Below, piece after piece: positions 34,871 to 43,373 of a stretch of 64,000 nt of DNA. The translations under genes were made by a program, and so were the position numbers. Numbering within the stretch: position 1 is the first letter of the stretch; each line of letters starts with the position of its first letter. Below the pieces are notes generated by a model that had not been told where the DNA came from, ran no database searches, and worked only from the letters and a program-made list of their open reading frames with translations. This DNA is from an uncultured Paracoccaceae bacterium (GTDB taxonomy: Bacteria; Pseudomonadota; Alphaproteobacteria; Rhodobacterales; Rhodobacteraceae), in NCBI GenBank assembly GCA_947496535.1, contig CANMDE010000013.1, forward strand, positions 1 to 64,000. Direction: 5' to 3'.

Positions 34871-35599
34871 TCAATCCTTGGCGCGTGCTGCAATCACATT
34901 CTGTGCGAGCTGCTGGGTGTATTGGGCCAGCGCGCATAGCCCGTCATCGGCTTTGTCAGCGTCTTGGGCCGTCACCGCATCCGCAATCTCTGTATGCAGT
35001 CCAACGATGGTTTCGCGTGATCGGGCGCTGAAGGTGATCATGTTCATCAGCGGTTGCATCGCCTCGACCGCGCCCGCAAGCTGATATGACAGTACCGGAT
35101 TGCCAGCCCCATCGACCAAGGCCCGGTGAAAGGTGACATCCGAGGCGCAGAAGGCCTCATCCGTTAGTCCGGGTTGTTGTTGCCGGTGGATTTCGGCCCG
35201 CATGGTTGCCAGATGATCTGCCGTGCGCCTTTCTGCCGCGAGCGGCGCACATGCACGTTCCAGCGCGTAACGGGCCTCACAGGCAGTGGCGAAGCTGACA
35301 TCGTTCATCGACAAAAGCAGGGTCGATGTGGTGATCTGCTGGCCATAGGCGTCTTCAAACCGCAAGCGGTTTACGAAGGCACCGCCGGTGGCACCGCGTT
35401 GTGTGCGGATAAGCGACTGGGCGGCCAATCGCTTTAACGCTTCGCGCACAGTCGGCCGGGACACATCGAACTGATCGGCCAGTTCCGCCTCTGACGGGAG
35501 CCGCTCATCAACCGGGAGCGCACCCGAAACGATAGCGTCTCGGATAGCCTTGGCTATTTGCGCGGAAAGGTCTGCAGGGTTGCTTGGGTCAATTTTCAT
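34871..35599 (-). CDS. GntR-family transcriptional regulator (FadR/FCD type)
   Basis: This 242-residue protein has an N-terminal winged helix (LPSEAELADQFDVSRPTVRE at residues about 37-56) and a C-terminal FCD ligand-binding domain (EARYALERACAPLAAER, FHRALVDGAGNPVL, MITFSARSRETIVGLHTEI). The His and Asp positions fit the metal-binding FCD form. It is divergent from the DUF2182-DUF1326-DinB-dmdA-acuI set, and the 66-base gap holds two GTC-N-GAC sites. From the position I infer that it controls that operon. In Ruegeria a GntR-type regulator beside dmdA has been described as DmdR, which I recall but could not check here. Confidence 0.88.
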   Translation of the reverse strand: MKIDPSNPADLSAQIAKAIRDAIVSGALPVDERLPSEAELADQFDVSRPTVREALKRLAAQSLIRTQRGATGGAFVNRLRFEDAYGQQITTSTLLLSMNDVSFATACEARYALERACAPLAAERRTADHLATMRAEIHRQQQPGLTDEAFCASDVTFHRALVDGAGNPVLSYQLAGAVEAMQPLMNMITFSARSRETIVGLHTEIADAVTAQDADKADDGLCALAQYTQQLAQNVIAARAKD

Positions 35600-35624
35600 T
35601 TGTCAGACAATTAAACGTCTGACA
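35600..35624. promoter_or_regulatory. Two FadR-type operator sites in the gntR/DUF2182 divergent gap
   Basis: TTGTCAGACAA (35600-35610) and CGTCTGACA (35616-35624) are two pseudo-palindromes with GTC-N-GAC cores, 15 bases apart centre to centre. TGTCAGAC (35601-35608) and GTCTGACA (35617-35624) are also exact inverted repeats. The shape fits FadR-type GntR sites (T-GT-N3-AC-A). They lie directly in front of the gntR start codon. Confidence 0.75.
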
Positions 35625-35665
35625 TATGATAGTGCAAGACCTGAGTCGTCGTTGGGAGAGAGCGA

Positions 35666-36433
35666 GTGCCTCATTTTATCCGATCATCGCTGTGGCTGTT
35701 ATTCTTTGGCACGATCCTTTTGGCGTGGTGGATGCTGTTCATGATGGCCATGGATATGAACTTGGACCTGATAGGTAGGCCGGGTCCCATGGCTCAGGAA
35801 ATGGCGAACATGGATCCGCGCATGCCCATGGATATGCCGATGGCACGGTTTGGGCCGCTATTTACCATGTGGGCCATCATGATGGCGGCGATGATGTTGC
35901 CGACCATGGTGCCAACCCTGACAACCTATGAGCGCTTGATGACCAGCGCTGACGGGACGCGGGCCGGGTGGCTTGGTGTTTTGCTGGGGTATTTTGTTGT
36001 CTGGGTGGTCTTTGCGGCGGTCATCGCGATCGTGCAGCTTGCACTGCTCTACGGCGGCGTCATCAATATGTTGGGGATTGCGCCGATCTGGCTGTCAGCA
36101 ATTTTGTTGATCGTTGTTGGCGCGTTGCAGTTCACCCGCGCGAAAGAGGTCTGCCATGGCGTATGCCATGCCCCCATGACCTATTTTCTTGGGCACTGGA
36201 AAACCGGGTTTGCGGGTGGTCTGCGCATGGGGCTGGGCCTTGGTGCATTTTGCGTCGGGTGCTGTTGGGGCTTTATGGTATTGGGTTTCGTAGGAGGGGT
36301 GATGAGCCTGTTGTGGATGGGCCTCGCCACCTTGCTGATGATCTTCGAAAAGCTGCCCGATCTGGGCCACCATGTGATTAAGCCCACGGGCGCACTGCTG
36401 ATTGCAGCGGGCCTACTGGTTCTTATACTTTAG
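35666..36433 (+). CDS. DUF2182 metal-binding-type membrane protein
   Basis: This 255-residue protein, starting at GTG, has six membrane segments. A Met-rich loop near residues 24-60 (AQEMANMDPRMPMDMPMARF) and the CHGVCHAPM motif near 162-170 are typical of DUF2182, which is described as a predicted metal-binding integral membrane family. Another Cys cluster, CVGCCWGFM, follows. The Met/Cys arrangement suggests copper or another soft metal. It is the first gene of a five-gene unit ending in dmdA and acuI. The DUF1326 gene starts 13 bases after its stop. Confidence 0.85.
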   Translation: MPHFIRSSLWLLFFGTILLAWWMLFMMAMDMNLDLIGRPGPMAQEMANMDPRMPMDMPMARFGPLFTMWAIMMAAMMLPTMVPTLTTYERLMTSADGTRAGWLGVLLGYFVVWVVFAAVIAIVQLALLYGGVINMLGIAPIWLSAILLIVVGALQFTRAKEVCHGVCHAPMTYFLGHWKTGFAGGLRMGLGLGAFCVGCCWGFMVLGFVGGVMSLLWMGLATLLMIFEKLPDLGHHVIKPTGALLIAAGLLVLIL

Positions 36434-36446
36434 GAAAGGCGTCCAA

Positions 36447-37157
36447 ATGGCTGACAAAAAAAGAGAACCTGCCGACAAATTGCCAGTGTCGCAACGCATC
36501 GACCAGCGCATGGAAAGCAATCCGCTTCGCCGCAAGATGGACCCGACGGAGTGGGCGATAAAAGGTGAACTGTTCCTAAATTGCTCGTGCACTGTCTTCT
36601 GCCCCTGTGTTGTGTCCCTTGGCGCGCATCCACCCACTGAGGGGTACTGCCATGCATGGATGGCCATTGCCATCGATGAAGGCCATTTCGAAGGCGAGGA
36701 TCTTTCGGGCCTGAATGTCGGTCTACTGGTCGATATTCCGGGTCGTATGGCAGAAGGTAATTGGAGAGTGGCGGCCTATGTCGATGAACGATCAACGCAA
36801 AAGGCTTACAATGGCATTCTGAAGATTTTCAGCGGCCAAGCTGGTGGCACCACCGGGCTTTTCACCATGCTGGTGTCTGAAATCATAGGTGCCGAGCGCG
36901 AAAAGGTCGAAATTGTCCGCGAGGGTGACAAGCGTGGCATCTACATTGGCCGCAAAATTCAGGGCGAGATCGAGATGATGAAGGGCAAGGACCCGGATCA
37001 CCCCGTCATGATTAGCAATTCGAAGTACTGGATGGGCCCGGACATCATTGCTGCAGCTGGCACGAAATCGAGGGTACGTGACTATGGTCGTATCTGGGAT
37101 TTTGGCGGCAAGTCGGCCGAGATTTGCCCGATTGACTGGAAAGGCCCCAAGCCATGA
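36447..37157 (+). CDS. DUF1326 family protein
   Basis: This 236-residue soluble protein has the diagnostic N-terminal cysteine cluster LNCSCTVFCPCVVSLGAHPP, with the C-x-C and C-x-C pattern of DUF1326. It also has YCHAWMAIAIDEGHFEGEDLSG and GLLVDIPGRMAEGNWRVAAY, which follow in family order. The Cys cluster suggests metal or thiol binding. DUF1326 is often encoded with DUF2182, as here. I use ATG 36447, preceded by GGAAAGG. The stop overlaps the DinB gene by ATGA. Confidence 0.88.
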   Translation: MADKKREPADKLPVSQRIDQRMESNPLRRKMDPTEWAIKGELFLNCSCTVFCPCVVSLGAHPPTEGYCHAWMAIAIDEGHFEGEDLSGLNVGLLVDIPGRMAEGNWRVAAYVDERSTQKAYNGILKIFSGQAGGTTGLFTMLVSEIIGAEREKVEIVREGDKRGIYIGRKIQGEIEMMKGKDPDHPVMISNSKYWMGPDIIAAAGTKSRVRDYGRIWDFGGKSAEICPIDWKGPKP

Positions 37158-37660
37158 TCAGCCCGGAATACTGTCGTATCATGGCGCGTTATAATGCATG
37201 GCAAAACAGTGGGTTACGGGACATGTTGAAGGATATGCCCACTGATGATCTTTTTCAGGATCGCGGCGCGTTTTTTGGATCAATTATAGCGACCCTCAAC
37301 CATCTGTTGTGGGGGGATACGGTCTGGATCAGCCGGTTTGACGGGGGCGAAAGTACTGATCTTTCCGGCCACGAAGGTTTGGAGATGACACCCACGCCAG
37401 CCGTGTGGGCCGCCGAGCGGTTTGCTTTGGATGCACGGATCACGCTTTGGGCGCAGTCGGTACAGGCCGTTGATCTGACGGGGGATTTGACGTGGACCTC
37501 TGTGATTGTGGACGGGCAGATGACAAAGCCAAAGGGGGTATGCGTCATGCAGTTTTTTAACCATCAGACCCATCATCGCGGGCAGGTTCATGCGATGTTG
37601 ACAGCCCTTGGCAAAAAGCCGGCTGCGACTGACATCCCCTTCATGCCGGAGGGGGCCTGA
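37154..37660 (+). CDS. DinB-family metal-dependent protein
   Basis: This 168-residue four-helix protein has the DinB/YfiT pattern: an N-terminal YNAWQNSGLRDM, TLNHLLWGDTVWISRF near residues 45-60, and FNHQTHHRGQVHAML near 125-139. The His of NHLLWGD plus the two His residues of H-x3-H in THHRGQVH form the usual metal triad. DinB-like enzymes include thiol-dependent S-transferases and dehalogenases; the function here is unknown. It is coupled upstream to DUF1326 and downstream to dmdA (TGATG), which ties it to DMSP chemistry. Confidence 0.85.
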   Translation: MISPEYCRIMARYNAWQNSGLRDMLKDMPTDDLFQDRGAFFGSIIATLNHLLWGDTVWISRFDGGESTDLSGHEGLEMTPTPAVWAAERFALDARITLWAQSVQAVDLTGDLTWTSVIVDGQMTKPKGVCVMQFFNHQTHHRGQVHAMLTALGKKPAATDIPFMPEGA

Positions 37661-38760
37661 TGGCGAGTATAGCCCCATCCCGCCGTATTCGCCGGACACC
37701 ATTCACAGAAGGCGTCGAGGCAGCGGGCGTCAAGGGTTATACCGTATACAACCACATGCTTCTGCCGACCGTTTTTGAAAGCATCGAGGCAGATTATCAT
37801 CATCTGAAATCTGCGGTGCAGGTCTGGGATGTTTCTGTCGAACGTCAGATTGAGCTGCGTGGGCCGGACTCAGCCCGTTTAATGCAGATGCTGACCCCGC
37901 GCGACCTGCGCGGCATGATGCCGGGACAGTGTTATTACGTGCCGATCGTGGATGAAACCGGTGGTATGCTGAATGATCCTGTCGCTCTCAAACTGGCTGA
38001 GGATCAGTGGTGGATATCCATTGCGGACAGTGATTTACTGTTTTGGGTCAAGGCTTTGGCCTATGGATACCGGCTTGATGTGTTGGTTGATGAACCCGAC
38101 GTGTCGCCCTTGGCCGTACAGGGTCCGAAAGCAGAAGAACTGGTCGGCCGCATCTTCGGTGATGCGATCCAGTCCGTCAGGTTCTTCCGTTTCGGCTGGT
38201 TCGATTTTCTAGGTGTCAGCATGGCCGTCGCCCGGTCAGGCTACTCCAAACAGGACGGTTTCGAGATTTATGTGCCGGGGACGGCCAATGGGATGCCGCT
38301 CTGGAATGCGTTGATGGAGGCCGGTAAGGATCTGGACGTGCGCGCTGGTTGTCCGAACCTGATTGAACGGATCGAGGGTGGGTTGTTATCATATGGCAAC
38401 GACATGACCCGGGAAAACACGCCGCATGAGTGCGGTTTGGGGCGTTTTTGTTCGACACAGACGGCCATTGGGTGCGTCGGCCGGGATGCGCTGCTGCGTG
38501 TGGCCAAGGAAGGTCCGACACAGCAGATCAGGCCATTGGTGATCCATGGTGATCTGCCGCCATGCGATCGGGCGTGGCCATTGGTGGCGAAAGGCAAACG
38601 TGTTGGACAGGTGACATCTGCCGCCTACAGCCCTGATTTTGAAGAAAATGTTGCGATTGGTATGGTCCGCATGACCCATTGGGATGAAGGCTCTGTTTTG
38701 GAAGTTGAAACGCCGGAAGGTATGCGGGAGGTGACGGTCCACGAGAGTTTCTGGATCTGA
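37660..38760 (+). CDS. dmdA: Dimethylsulfoniopropionate demethylase
   Basis: This 366-residue protein is a glycine-cleavage-T-like enzyme that should move one methyl of DMSP to tetrahydrofolate, giving methylmercaptopropionate. It has the DmdA features SRRIRRTPF at the N-terminus, YTVYNHMLLPT (27-37), VQVWDVSVERQIEL (53-66), SPLAVQGPKAEELVGRIFG (149-167), RSGYSKQDGFEIYV (192-205) and SYGNDMTRENTPHECGLG (244-261). These agree segment by segment with my memory of Ruegeria DmdA, and not with GcvT. ATG 37660 shares bases with the DinB stop. acuI follows 85 bases downstream. Confidence 0.95.
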   Translation: MASIAPSRRIRRTPFTEGVEAAGVKGYTVYNHMLLPTVFESIEADYHHLKSAVQVWDVSVERQIELRGPDSARLMQMLTPRDLRGMMPGQCYYVPIVDETGGMLNDPVALKLAEDQWWISIADSDLLFWVKALAYGYRLDVLVDEPDVSPLAVQGPKAEELVGRIFGDAIQSVRFFRFGWFDFLGVSMAVARSGYSKQDGFEIYVPGTANGMPLWNALMEAGKDLDVRAGCPNLIERIEGGLLSYGNDMTRENTPHECGLGRFCSTQTAIGCVGRDALLRVAKEGPTQQIRPLVIHGDLPPCDRAWPLVAKGKRVGQVTSAAYSPDFEENVAIGMVRMTHWDEGSVLEVETPEGMREVTVHESFWI

Positions 38761-38772
38761 AAAATGTGGCGA

Positions 38773-38814
38773 CCGCCGGAGCCTCCGGCGGGAGTTTTTT
38801 TGCCAAGATGAAGG
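38773..38814. repeat. Short extragenic hairpin repeat between dmdA and acuI
   Basis: CCGCCGGA (38773-38780), a GCC loop and TCCGGCGG (38784-38791) make an 8-bp hairpin, followed by a run of seven T and TGCCAAGATGAAG. This layout recurs in many Rhodobacterales intergenic regions as I recall it. Here it would act as a partial terminator or mRNA-end stabiliser between dmdA and acuI. Confidence 0.7.
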
Positions 38815-38845
38815 GGCTTGTCCCCAATGAAAAAAGGATCGGGAT

Positions 38846-39829
38846 ATGTTTCAGGCTTTGGTTGTTGAAAAGGATGAGGCGGGGAAAACCTCGGCCGCTG
38901 TGCAGTCGCTGGACGCCGATCAGTTGCCGGACGGTGATGTAACGATCGCCGTTGAGTATTCAACCGTCAACTACAAGGACGGCCTTTGCATTGGGCCAGG
39001 CGGGGGCCTTGTGAGAAACTACCCGCACGTGCCGGGGATCGATTTTGCGGGCATTGTTGAGGCATCTGATGACGACCGCTACAAGCCAGGCGACAAAGTG
39101 GTTCTGACCGGCTGGCGTGTGGGTGAGGCGCATTGGGGCGGTTACGCCCAAAAGGCGCGGGTGAAGGCCGATTGGCTGGTTCCGCTGCCCGAGGGTTTGA
39201 GCACCCGGCAGGCCATGGCTGTTGGCACGGCTGGGTTTACAGCGATGTTGGCTGTCATTGCGTTGGAAGACCACGGCATCAAGGATGGTCCCGTGCTGGT
39301 CACGGGTGCCGCAGGCGGTGTGGGGTCAGTCGCGACGGCGATATTGGCGAATTTGGGTTACAAGGTGGCTGGCGTCACGGGCCGCCCGGAGGCCGCAGAT
39401 TATCTGACCTCGTTGGGTGCCAGTCAAATTGTGGCCCGCGAAGAGTTGAACGAAACGACGAAACGTCCGCTTGAAGCCGAAACCTGGGGTGGTTGTGTCG
39501 ATGCCGTCGGAGGCGAGATGCTCGCCCGTCTTTTGGGGCAGATGCAATATGGTGCGTCTGTGGCGGCGGTAGGGTTGGCTGGTGGTGCAGGTTTGCCTGC
39601 GACTGTTATCCCGTTTCTGTTGCGTGGCGTGAACCTGTTGGGGATCGACAGCGTGATGCAACCTTATGACAGCCGCGTGCAAGCCTGGGCGCGGATCGCC
39701 AATGATCTGCCGATGGATAAATTGGAGGCGATGATTCAACCCGCGACGTTGTCCGATTTGCCAAAATTGGGGGCTGACATTCTCAAAGGGCAGGTGAAGG
39801 GGCGCGTTGTTGTAGACGTCAATGGGTGA
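38846..39829 (+). CDS. acuI: Acrylyl-CoA reductase (MDR family)
   Basis: This 327-residue zinc-free medium-chain reductase should reduce acryloyl-CoA to propionyl-CoA with NADPH and so protect cells from toxic acrylate made from DMSP. Signatures are VEYSTVNYKDGLCIGPGGG near 34-52, IDFAGIVE, AMAVGTAGFTA, and the Rossmann motif GAAGGVGSVATAILANLG. The YhdH/AcuI group is recognised by GRPEAADYLTSLGAS. It follows dmdA, a gene order known for roseobacters. An AAAAAGGATC element lies before ATG 38846. Confidence 0.93.
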   Translation: MFQALVVEKDEAGKTSAAVQSLDADQLPDGDVTIAVEYSTVNYKDGLCIGPGGGLVRNYPHVPGIDFAGIVEASDDDRYKPGDKVVLTGWRVGEAHWGGYAQKARVKADWLVPLPEGLSTRQAMAVGTAGFTAMLAVIALEDHGIKDGPVLVTGAAGGVGSVATAILANLGYKVAGVTGRPEAADYLTSLGASQIVAREELNETTKRPLEAETWGGCVDAVGGEMLARLLGQMQYGASVAAVGLAGGAGLPATVIPFLLRGVNLLGIDSVMQPYDSRVQAWARIANDLPMDKLEAMIQPATLSDLPKLGADILKGQVKGRVVVDVNG

Positions 39830-40020
39830 TGCATATTGCGGCGCTGACGGCGGTCTTGCCGTGTTTTAACGATAATATGTCTTGAGTGTGTGTTCCTGTC
39901 GTCCTGCGGCTGTTACGGTTTCCTTAGCGGAAGGCGGAGGGACGATGCTGCCAGCGCCTCTTTTTTCTTGAGTGCCGTCTTCCCAAAGAACGAAAAAATT
40001 CAATAGGGGAGGCCAGCAAG

Positions 40021-41664
40021 ATGGCCGAAGAATCAACGAATGCGGGGCTCCGATTGCCGGAAGGAGCCTCTGGTCTTATCGAAACAGACTATTCGATCGG
40101 ACAAGATAATATCGAAGCTCAATTAGGGCCGTTCGGGCTTGATATCCACAATCCGGTTTTCCTGATTTCAGGTGCCAGTATCATTGCCTTTGTCATTTAT
40201 GCGCTGGTGTTTCAGGAGCAAGCAACAGAGATGTTTGGCACTCTGCGACCCTGGCTGACCAGCACCTTTGACTGGTTCTTTCTTGGTGCGGCCAATGTCT
40301 TTGTTCTTTTTTGCTTGATGCTGATCGTCACACCGTTTGGTGGTGTTCGGCTGGGCGGGGTCGATGCCGTACCGGATTATTCATATCTTGGCTGGTTCGC
40401 GATGCTGTTTGCCGCGGGTATGGGTATCGGGCTAATGTTCTTTGGTGTTCTTGAGCCGGTCTACCATATGGCCATTTCAGAGCCTTTGGGCGTTGCGACG
40501 CCGTTTGATGCCGATGGTAATGTGATCGAGGCAAATGTCGCTGCTGCAAGAGAAATGGGACTTGCTGCAACAATCTACCATTGGGGTCTGCATCCATGGG
40601 CCATTTATGCGATTGTTGCGCTGGCTTTGGCATTGTTCAGCTATAACAAGGGATTGCCGCTGACGATCCGCTCTGCCTTTTATCCCATCTTTGGTGATCG
40701 GGTGTGGGGCTGGACCGGACATATCATCGACACGCTGGCGGTTTTCGCGACGTTGTTCGGTTTGGCCACCTCACTGGGATTTGGTGCGCAACAGGCCGCT
40801 GCCGGACTTGAATTCGTGTATGGTATCCCGAATACCATCAATGTGCAGGTCATCCTGATTACCGCCATTACCGCTGTGGCCCTTGTGTCTGTCCTTCGGG
40901 GTTTGGATGGCGGGGTTAAGATACTGTCTGAAATCAACATGGGGTTGGCGGCTTTGCTTTTGCTGTTCGTCCTAATTGTCGGCCCGACGCTGGCCATTTT
41001 GACAGGATTTGGTGAAGGTCTGATCGCCTACGCGCGGGACGTTATTCCGCTGTCCAATCCGGTTGGTCGGTCAGATGATAGTTACCGCGAAGGATGGACT
41101 GCGTTCTATTGGGCTTGGTGGATCAGCTGGTCACCTTTCGTAGGTATGTTTATCGCGCGGGTCAGCCGTGGCAGGTCTGTGCGGGAGTTTGTGATCTGTG
41201 TATTGTTGATCCCGTCGCTTGTCTGCGTGCTTTGGATGGCTGTCTTCGGTGGCACGGCCATTGATCAGGTCTTTGCTTCACCCGAGACGAGCCTTGTGAA
41301 GGCCAACGTGATCGATAGCTACAGCCCGGAACTCAGCCTGTTCGGGATGCTCGCTGATCTGCCGCTTGCTGCGGTCACCTCTACGCTTGGTATCATCCTT
41401 GTGGTCGTCTTCTTCGTGACGTCCTCTGACTCTGGTTCGCTGGTAATCGACACGATTACGGCTGGCGGTAAGGTGGATGCCCCGGTGCCACAGCGGGTGT
41501 TCTGGTGCATCTTTGAGGGCGCGGTAGCGATTGTGCTGCTCCTTGGTGGCGGGCTTGCCGCGTTGCAGGCGATGGTCATCTCGACGGGATTACCATTCAC
41601 TCTCGTTCTTTTGCTGATGTGCTGGGCCATTTACCGCGGCTTGGTCAGCGAACTTCGAGCCTGA
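40021..41664 (+). CDS. BCCT-family transporter (betaine/DMSP type)
   Basis: This 547-residue membrane protein has about 12 hydrophobic helices. The BCCT marks are the Gly-rich AAGMGIGLMFFGVLEPVYH near 130-148 and YWAWWISWSPFVGMFIARVS near 360-380, followed by RGRSVREF. It should import zwitterions such as glycine betaine, choline or DMSP with Na+ or H+. DMSP is favoured only because dmdA and acuI precede it. It has its own AT-rich leader (191 bases) and a GGGGAGG Shine-Dalgarno, so it may have its own promoter. A terminator follows. Confidence 0.87.
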   Translation: MAEESTNAGLRLPEGASGLIETDYSIGQDNIEAQLGPFGLDIHNPVFLISGASIIAFVIYALVFQEQATEMFGTLRPWLTSTFDWFFLGAANVFVLFCLMLIVTPFGGVRLGGVDAVPDYSYLGWFAMLFAAGMGIGLMFFGVLEPVYHMAISEPLGVATPFDADGNVIEANVAAAREMGLAATIYHWGLHPWAIYAIVALALALFSYNKGLPLTIRSAFYPIFGDRVWGWTGHIIDTLAVFATLFGLATSLGFGAQQAAAGLEFVYGIPNTINVQVILITAITAVALVSVLRGLDGGVKILSEINMGLAALLLLFVLIVGPTLAILTGFGEGLIAYARDVIPLSNPVGRSDDSYREGWTAFYWAWWISWSPFVGMFIARVSRGRSVREFVICVLLIPSLVCVLWMAVFGGTAIDQVFASPETSLVKANVIDSYSPELSLFGMLADLPLAAVTSTLGIILVVVFFVTSSDSGSLVIDTITAGGKVDAPVPQRVFWCIFEGAVAIVLLLGGGLAALQAMVISTGLPFTLVLLLMCWAIYRGLVSELRA

Positions 41665-41687
41665 CAAAAATTGTACAGATACAATGC

Positions 41688-41713
41688 AAAGGCCGCCCCA
41701 AGGGGCGGCCTTT
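41688..41713 (+). terminator. Rho-independent terminator after the BCCT gene
   Basis: AAAGGCCGCCCC (41688-41699) pairs fully with GGGGCGGCCTTT (41702-41713), a 12-bp stem with a central AA. TTCTTG follows. It lies 23 bases after the transporter stop, so it should end the DMSP block. Confidence 0.92.
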
Positions 41714-41786
41714 CTTGACGTTGCCTTCGTCGCTCTAGATCACGGCATAGCGAAACAGGCCATCCGCGCCTGCAGGCGGAGGAAGT

Positions 41787-43205
41787 ATGAGCCAGTCACC
41801 AATTATTCTGTGGTATCGGCGTGATTTGCGTCTGGGTGATCACGAAGCGTTAACGGCGGCCTGTGGCACAGGGCGACCGATCATTCCGGTTTTTATCCAT
41901 GATGAGCTTGTTTCGGGGCAGGGGGCTGCACCCCGCTTTCGCCTTGGCCTTTCGGTTACGGATCTCGATAAGTCATTGCGCCAAAAGGGCAGCCGCCTGA
42001 TATTGCGCAAGGGTAGGGCGCTGGACGTGCTGCGTGAACTCATCAAAGAAACCGGGGCAGATACTGTCTATTGGTCTCGGCTCTATGATCCAGACAATCG
42101 AAATCGCGATACTGACATAAAAGCGGCTCTTAAACAGGATGGCATTGAAGCAGAAAGCTTCGCTGGTCATGTCCTATTCGAGCCTTGGACCGTTCAGACC
42201 AAAACGGGTGGCTTCTACAAGGTCTTTACCCCGATGTGGAAATCTGTGCGCGACAATGCAGTGCCCGACGCTTTGCCGACGCCGGGCCGATTTGTTGCGC
42301 CGGAGATCTGGCCGTCTTCTGATCGCCTGGACGATTGGCAGATGGGAGCCGCCATGGATCGGGGCGCGGGGGTTCTTGAGGCGTATTGCACCGTGGGAGA
42401 AACTGCTGCTTCGGACCGATTGGGTAAGTTCATTGCCGATCGTGTTTTGGACTACTCCAGGAACAGGGATTTGCCTTCGGTTGATGGCACCTCGGGTCTT
42501 TCGGAAAACCTGACCTATGGCGAGATTAGTCCACGATCTTGTTGGCATGCTGGCTGGCGTGCGTTGACGGATGGCAAAGCGGATGCTGAGGTCTTCCTGA
42601 AGGAGTTGGTCTGGCGCGAGTTTGCCTATCATCTCGCCTTTCACACCCCGCGGATTGTGAGAAACAACTGGAAAGAGGATTGGGATGCATTCCCGTGGAA
42701 CGCCGACGACCAACTGCCTGAGGTGAAGGCATGGAAGCAGGGGCGTACTGGCATTCAGTTCGTCGATGCTGCCATGCGCGAGATGTATGTGACCGGCACG
42801 ATGCATAACCGGGGGCGCATGATCGTCGCGTCATATCTTACAAAGCATCTGCTGTGCCATTGGAAGATTGGCATGGACTGGTTTGCTGATTGCCTGATTG
42901 ACTGGGACCCATGTAGCAACGCCATGGGTTGGCAGTGGTCGGCAGGGTCGGGGCCGGATGCCACGCCGTATTTCCGGGTCTTTAACCCAGTCACTCAGCT
43001 CGACAAGTTTGACAAAGATCGTGCTTATGTTGAGCGTTGGATTGCAGAAGGCCATATCCACCCAACAAAAACTGCACTGTCATATTTTGATGCGATTCCA
43101 AAATCGTGGTCCATGTCGCCCAGCGACATTTATCCCGACCCGATTGTGGCTGCCGATGAGGGGCGTAAAAGGGCTCTTGCGGCCTATGAAAGCCGCGGTT
43201 TCTGA
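41787..43205 (+). CDS. Deoxyribodipyrimidine photolyase (class I, cryptochrome family)
   Basis: This 472-residue flavoprotein should repair cyclobutane pyrimidine dimers with light. The N-terminal antenna domain begins ILWYRRDLRLGDHEAL. The FAD-binding part has LSENLTYGEISPR, VWREFAYHLAFH, WKQGRTGIQFVDAAMREMYV and MHNRGRMIVASYLTKHLL. The electron-transfer Trp region is GWQWSAGSGPDATPYFRVFNP. The start ATG 41787 has GGAGGAAG 5 bases upstream. A (6-4) photolyase would differ in the C-terminal active-site segment, so the CPD type is preferred. Confidence 0.94.
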   Translation: MSQSPIILWYRRDLRLGDHEALTAACGTGRPIIPVFIHDELVSGQGAAPRFRLGLSVTDLDKSLRQKGSRLILRKGRALDVLRELIKETGADTVYWSRLYDPDNRNRDTDIKAALKQDGIEAESFAGHVLFEPWTVQTKTGGFYKVFTPMWKSVRDNAVPDALPTPGRFVAPEIWPSSDRLDDWQMGAAMDRGAGVLEAYCTVGETAASDRLGKFIADRVLDYSRNRDLPSVDGTSGLSENLTYGEISPRSCWHAGWRALTDGKADAEVFLKELVWREFAYHLAFHTPRIVRNNWKEDWDAFPWNADDQLPEVKAWKQGRTGIQFVDAAMREMYVTGTMHNRGRMIVASYLTKHLLCHWKIGMDWFADCLIDWDPCSNAMGWQWSAGSGPDATPYFRVFNPVTQLDKFDKDRAYVERWIAEGHIHPTKTALSYFDAIPKSWSMSPSDIYPDPIVAADEGRKRALAAYESRGF

Positions 43206-43373
43206 GGTCCAACAGGTGACATGGTTTCATTAGACTGTTGGGTAAATGACGCGATGTAACGGAAATTTTCGTGTCAAACCCGTGACTTCGTCCATTCGCA
43301 CGTTAGTCTTGTCGCTACTGCAGCGCAGACGTTGCAGTACCGTAGTAAGATAAAGAAAAATACAGGACGACGA

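Noticed and set aside
43206..43373. RpoE-type (singlet-oxygen) promoter before the cyclopropane synthase
   Set aside because: TAAGA occurs, but no TGATCC-like -35 element is found at the right distance.
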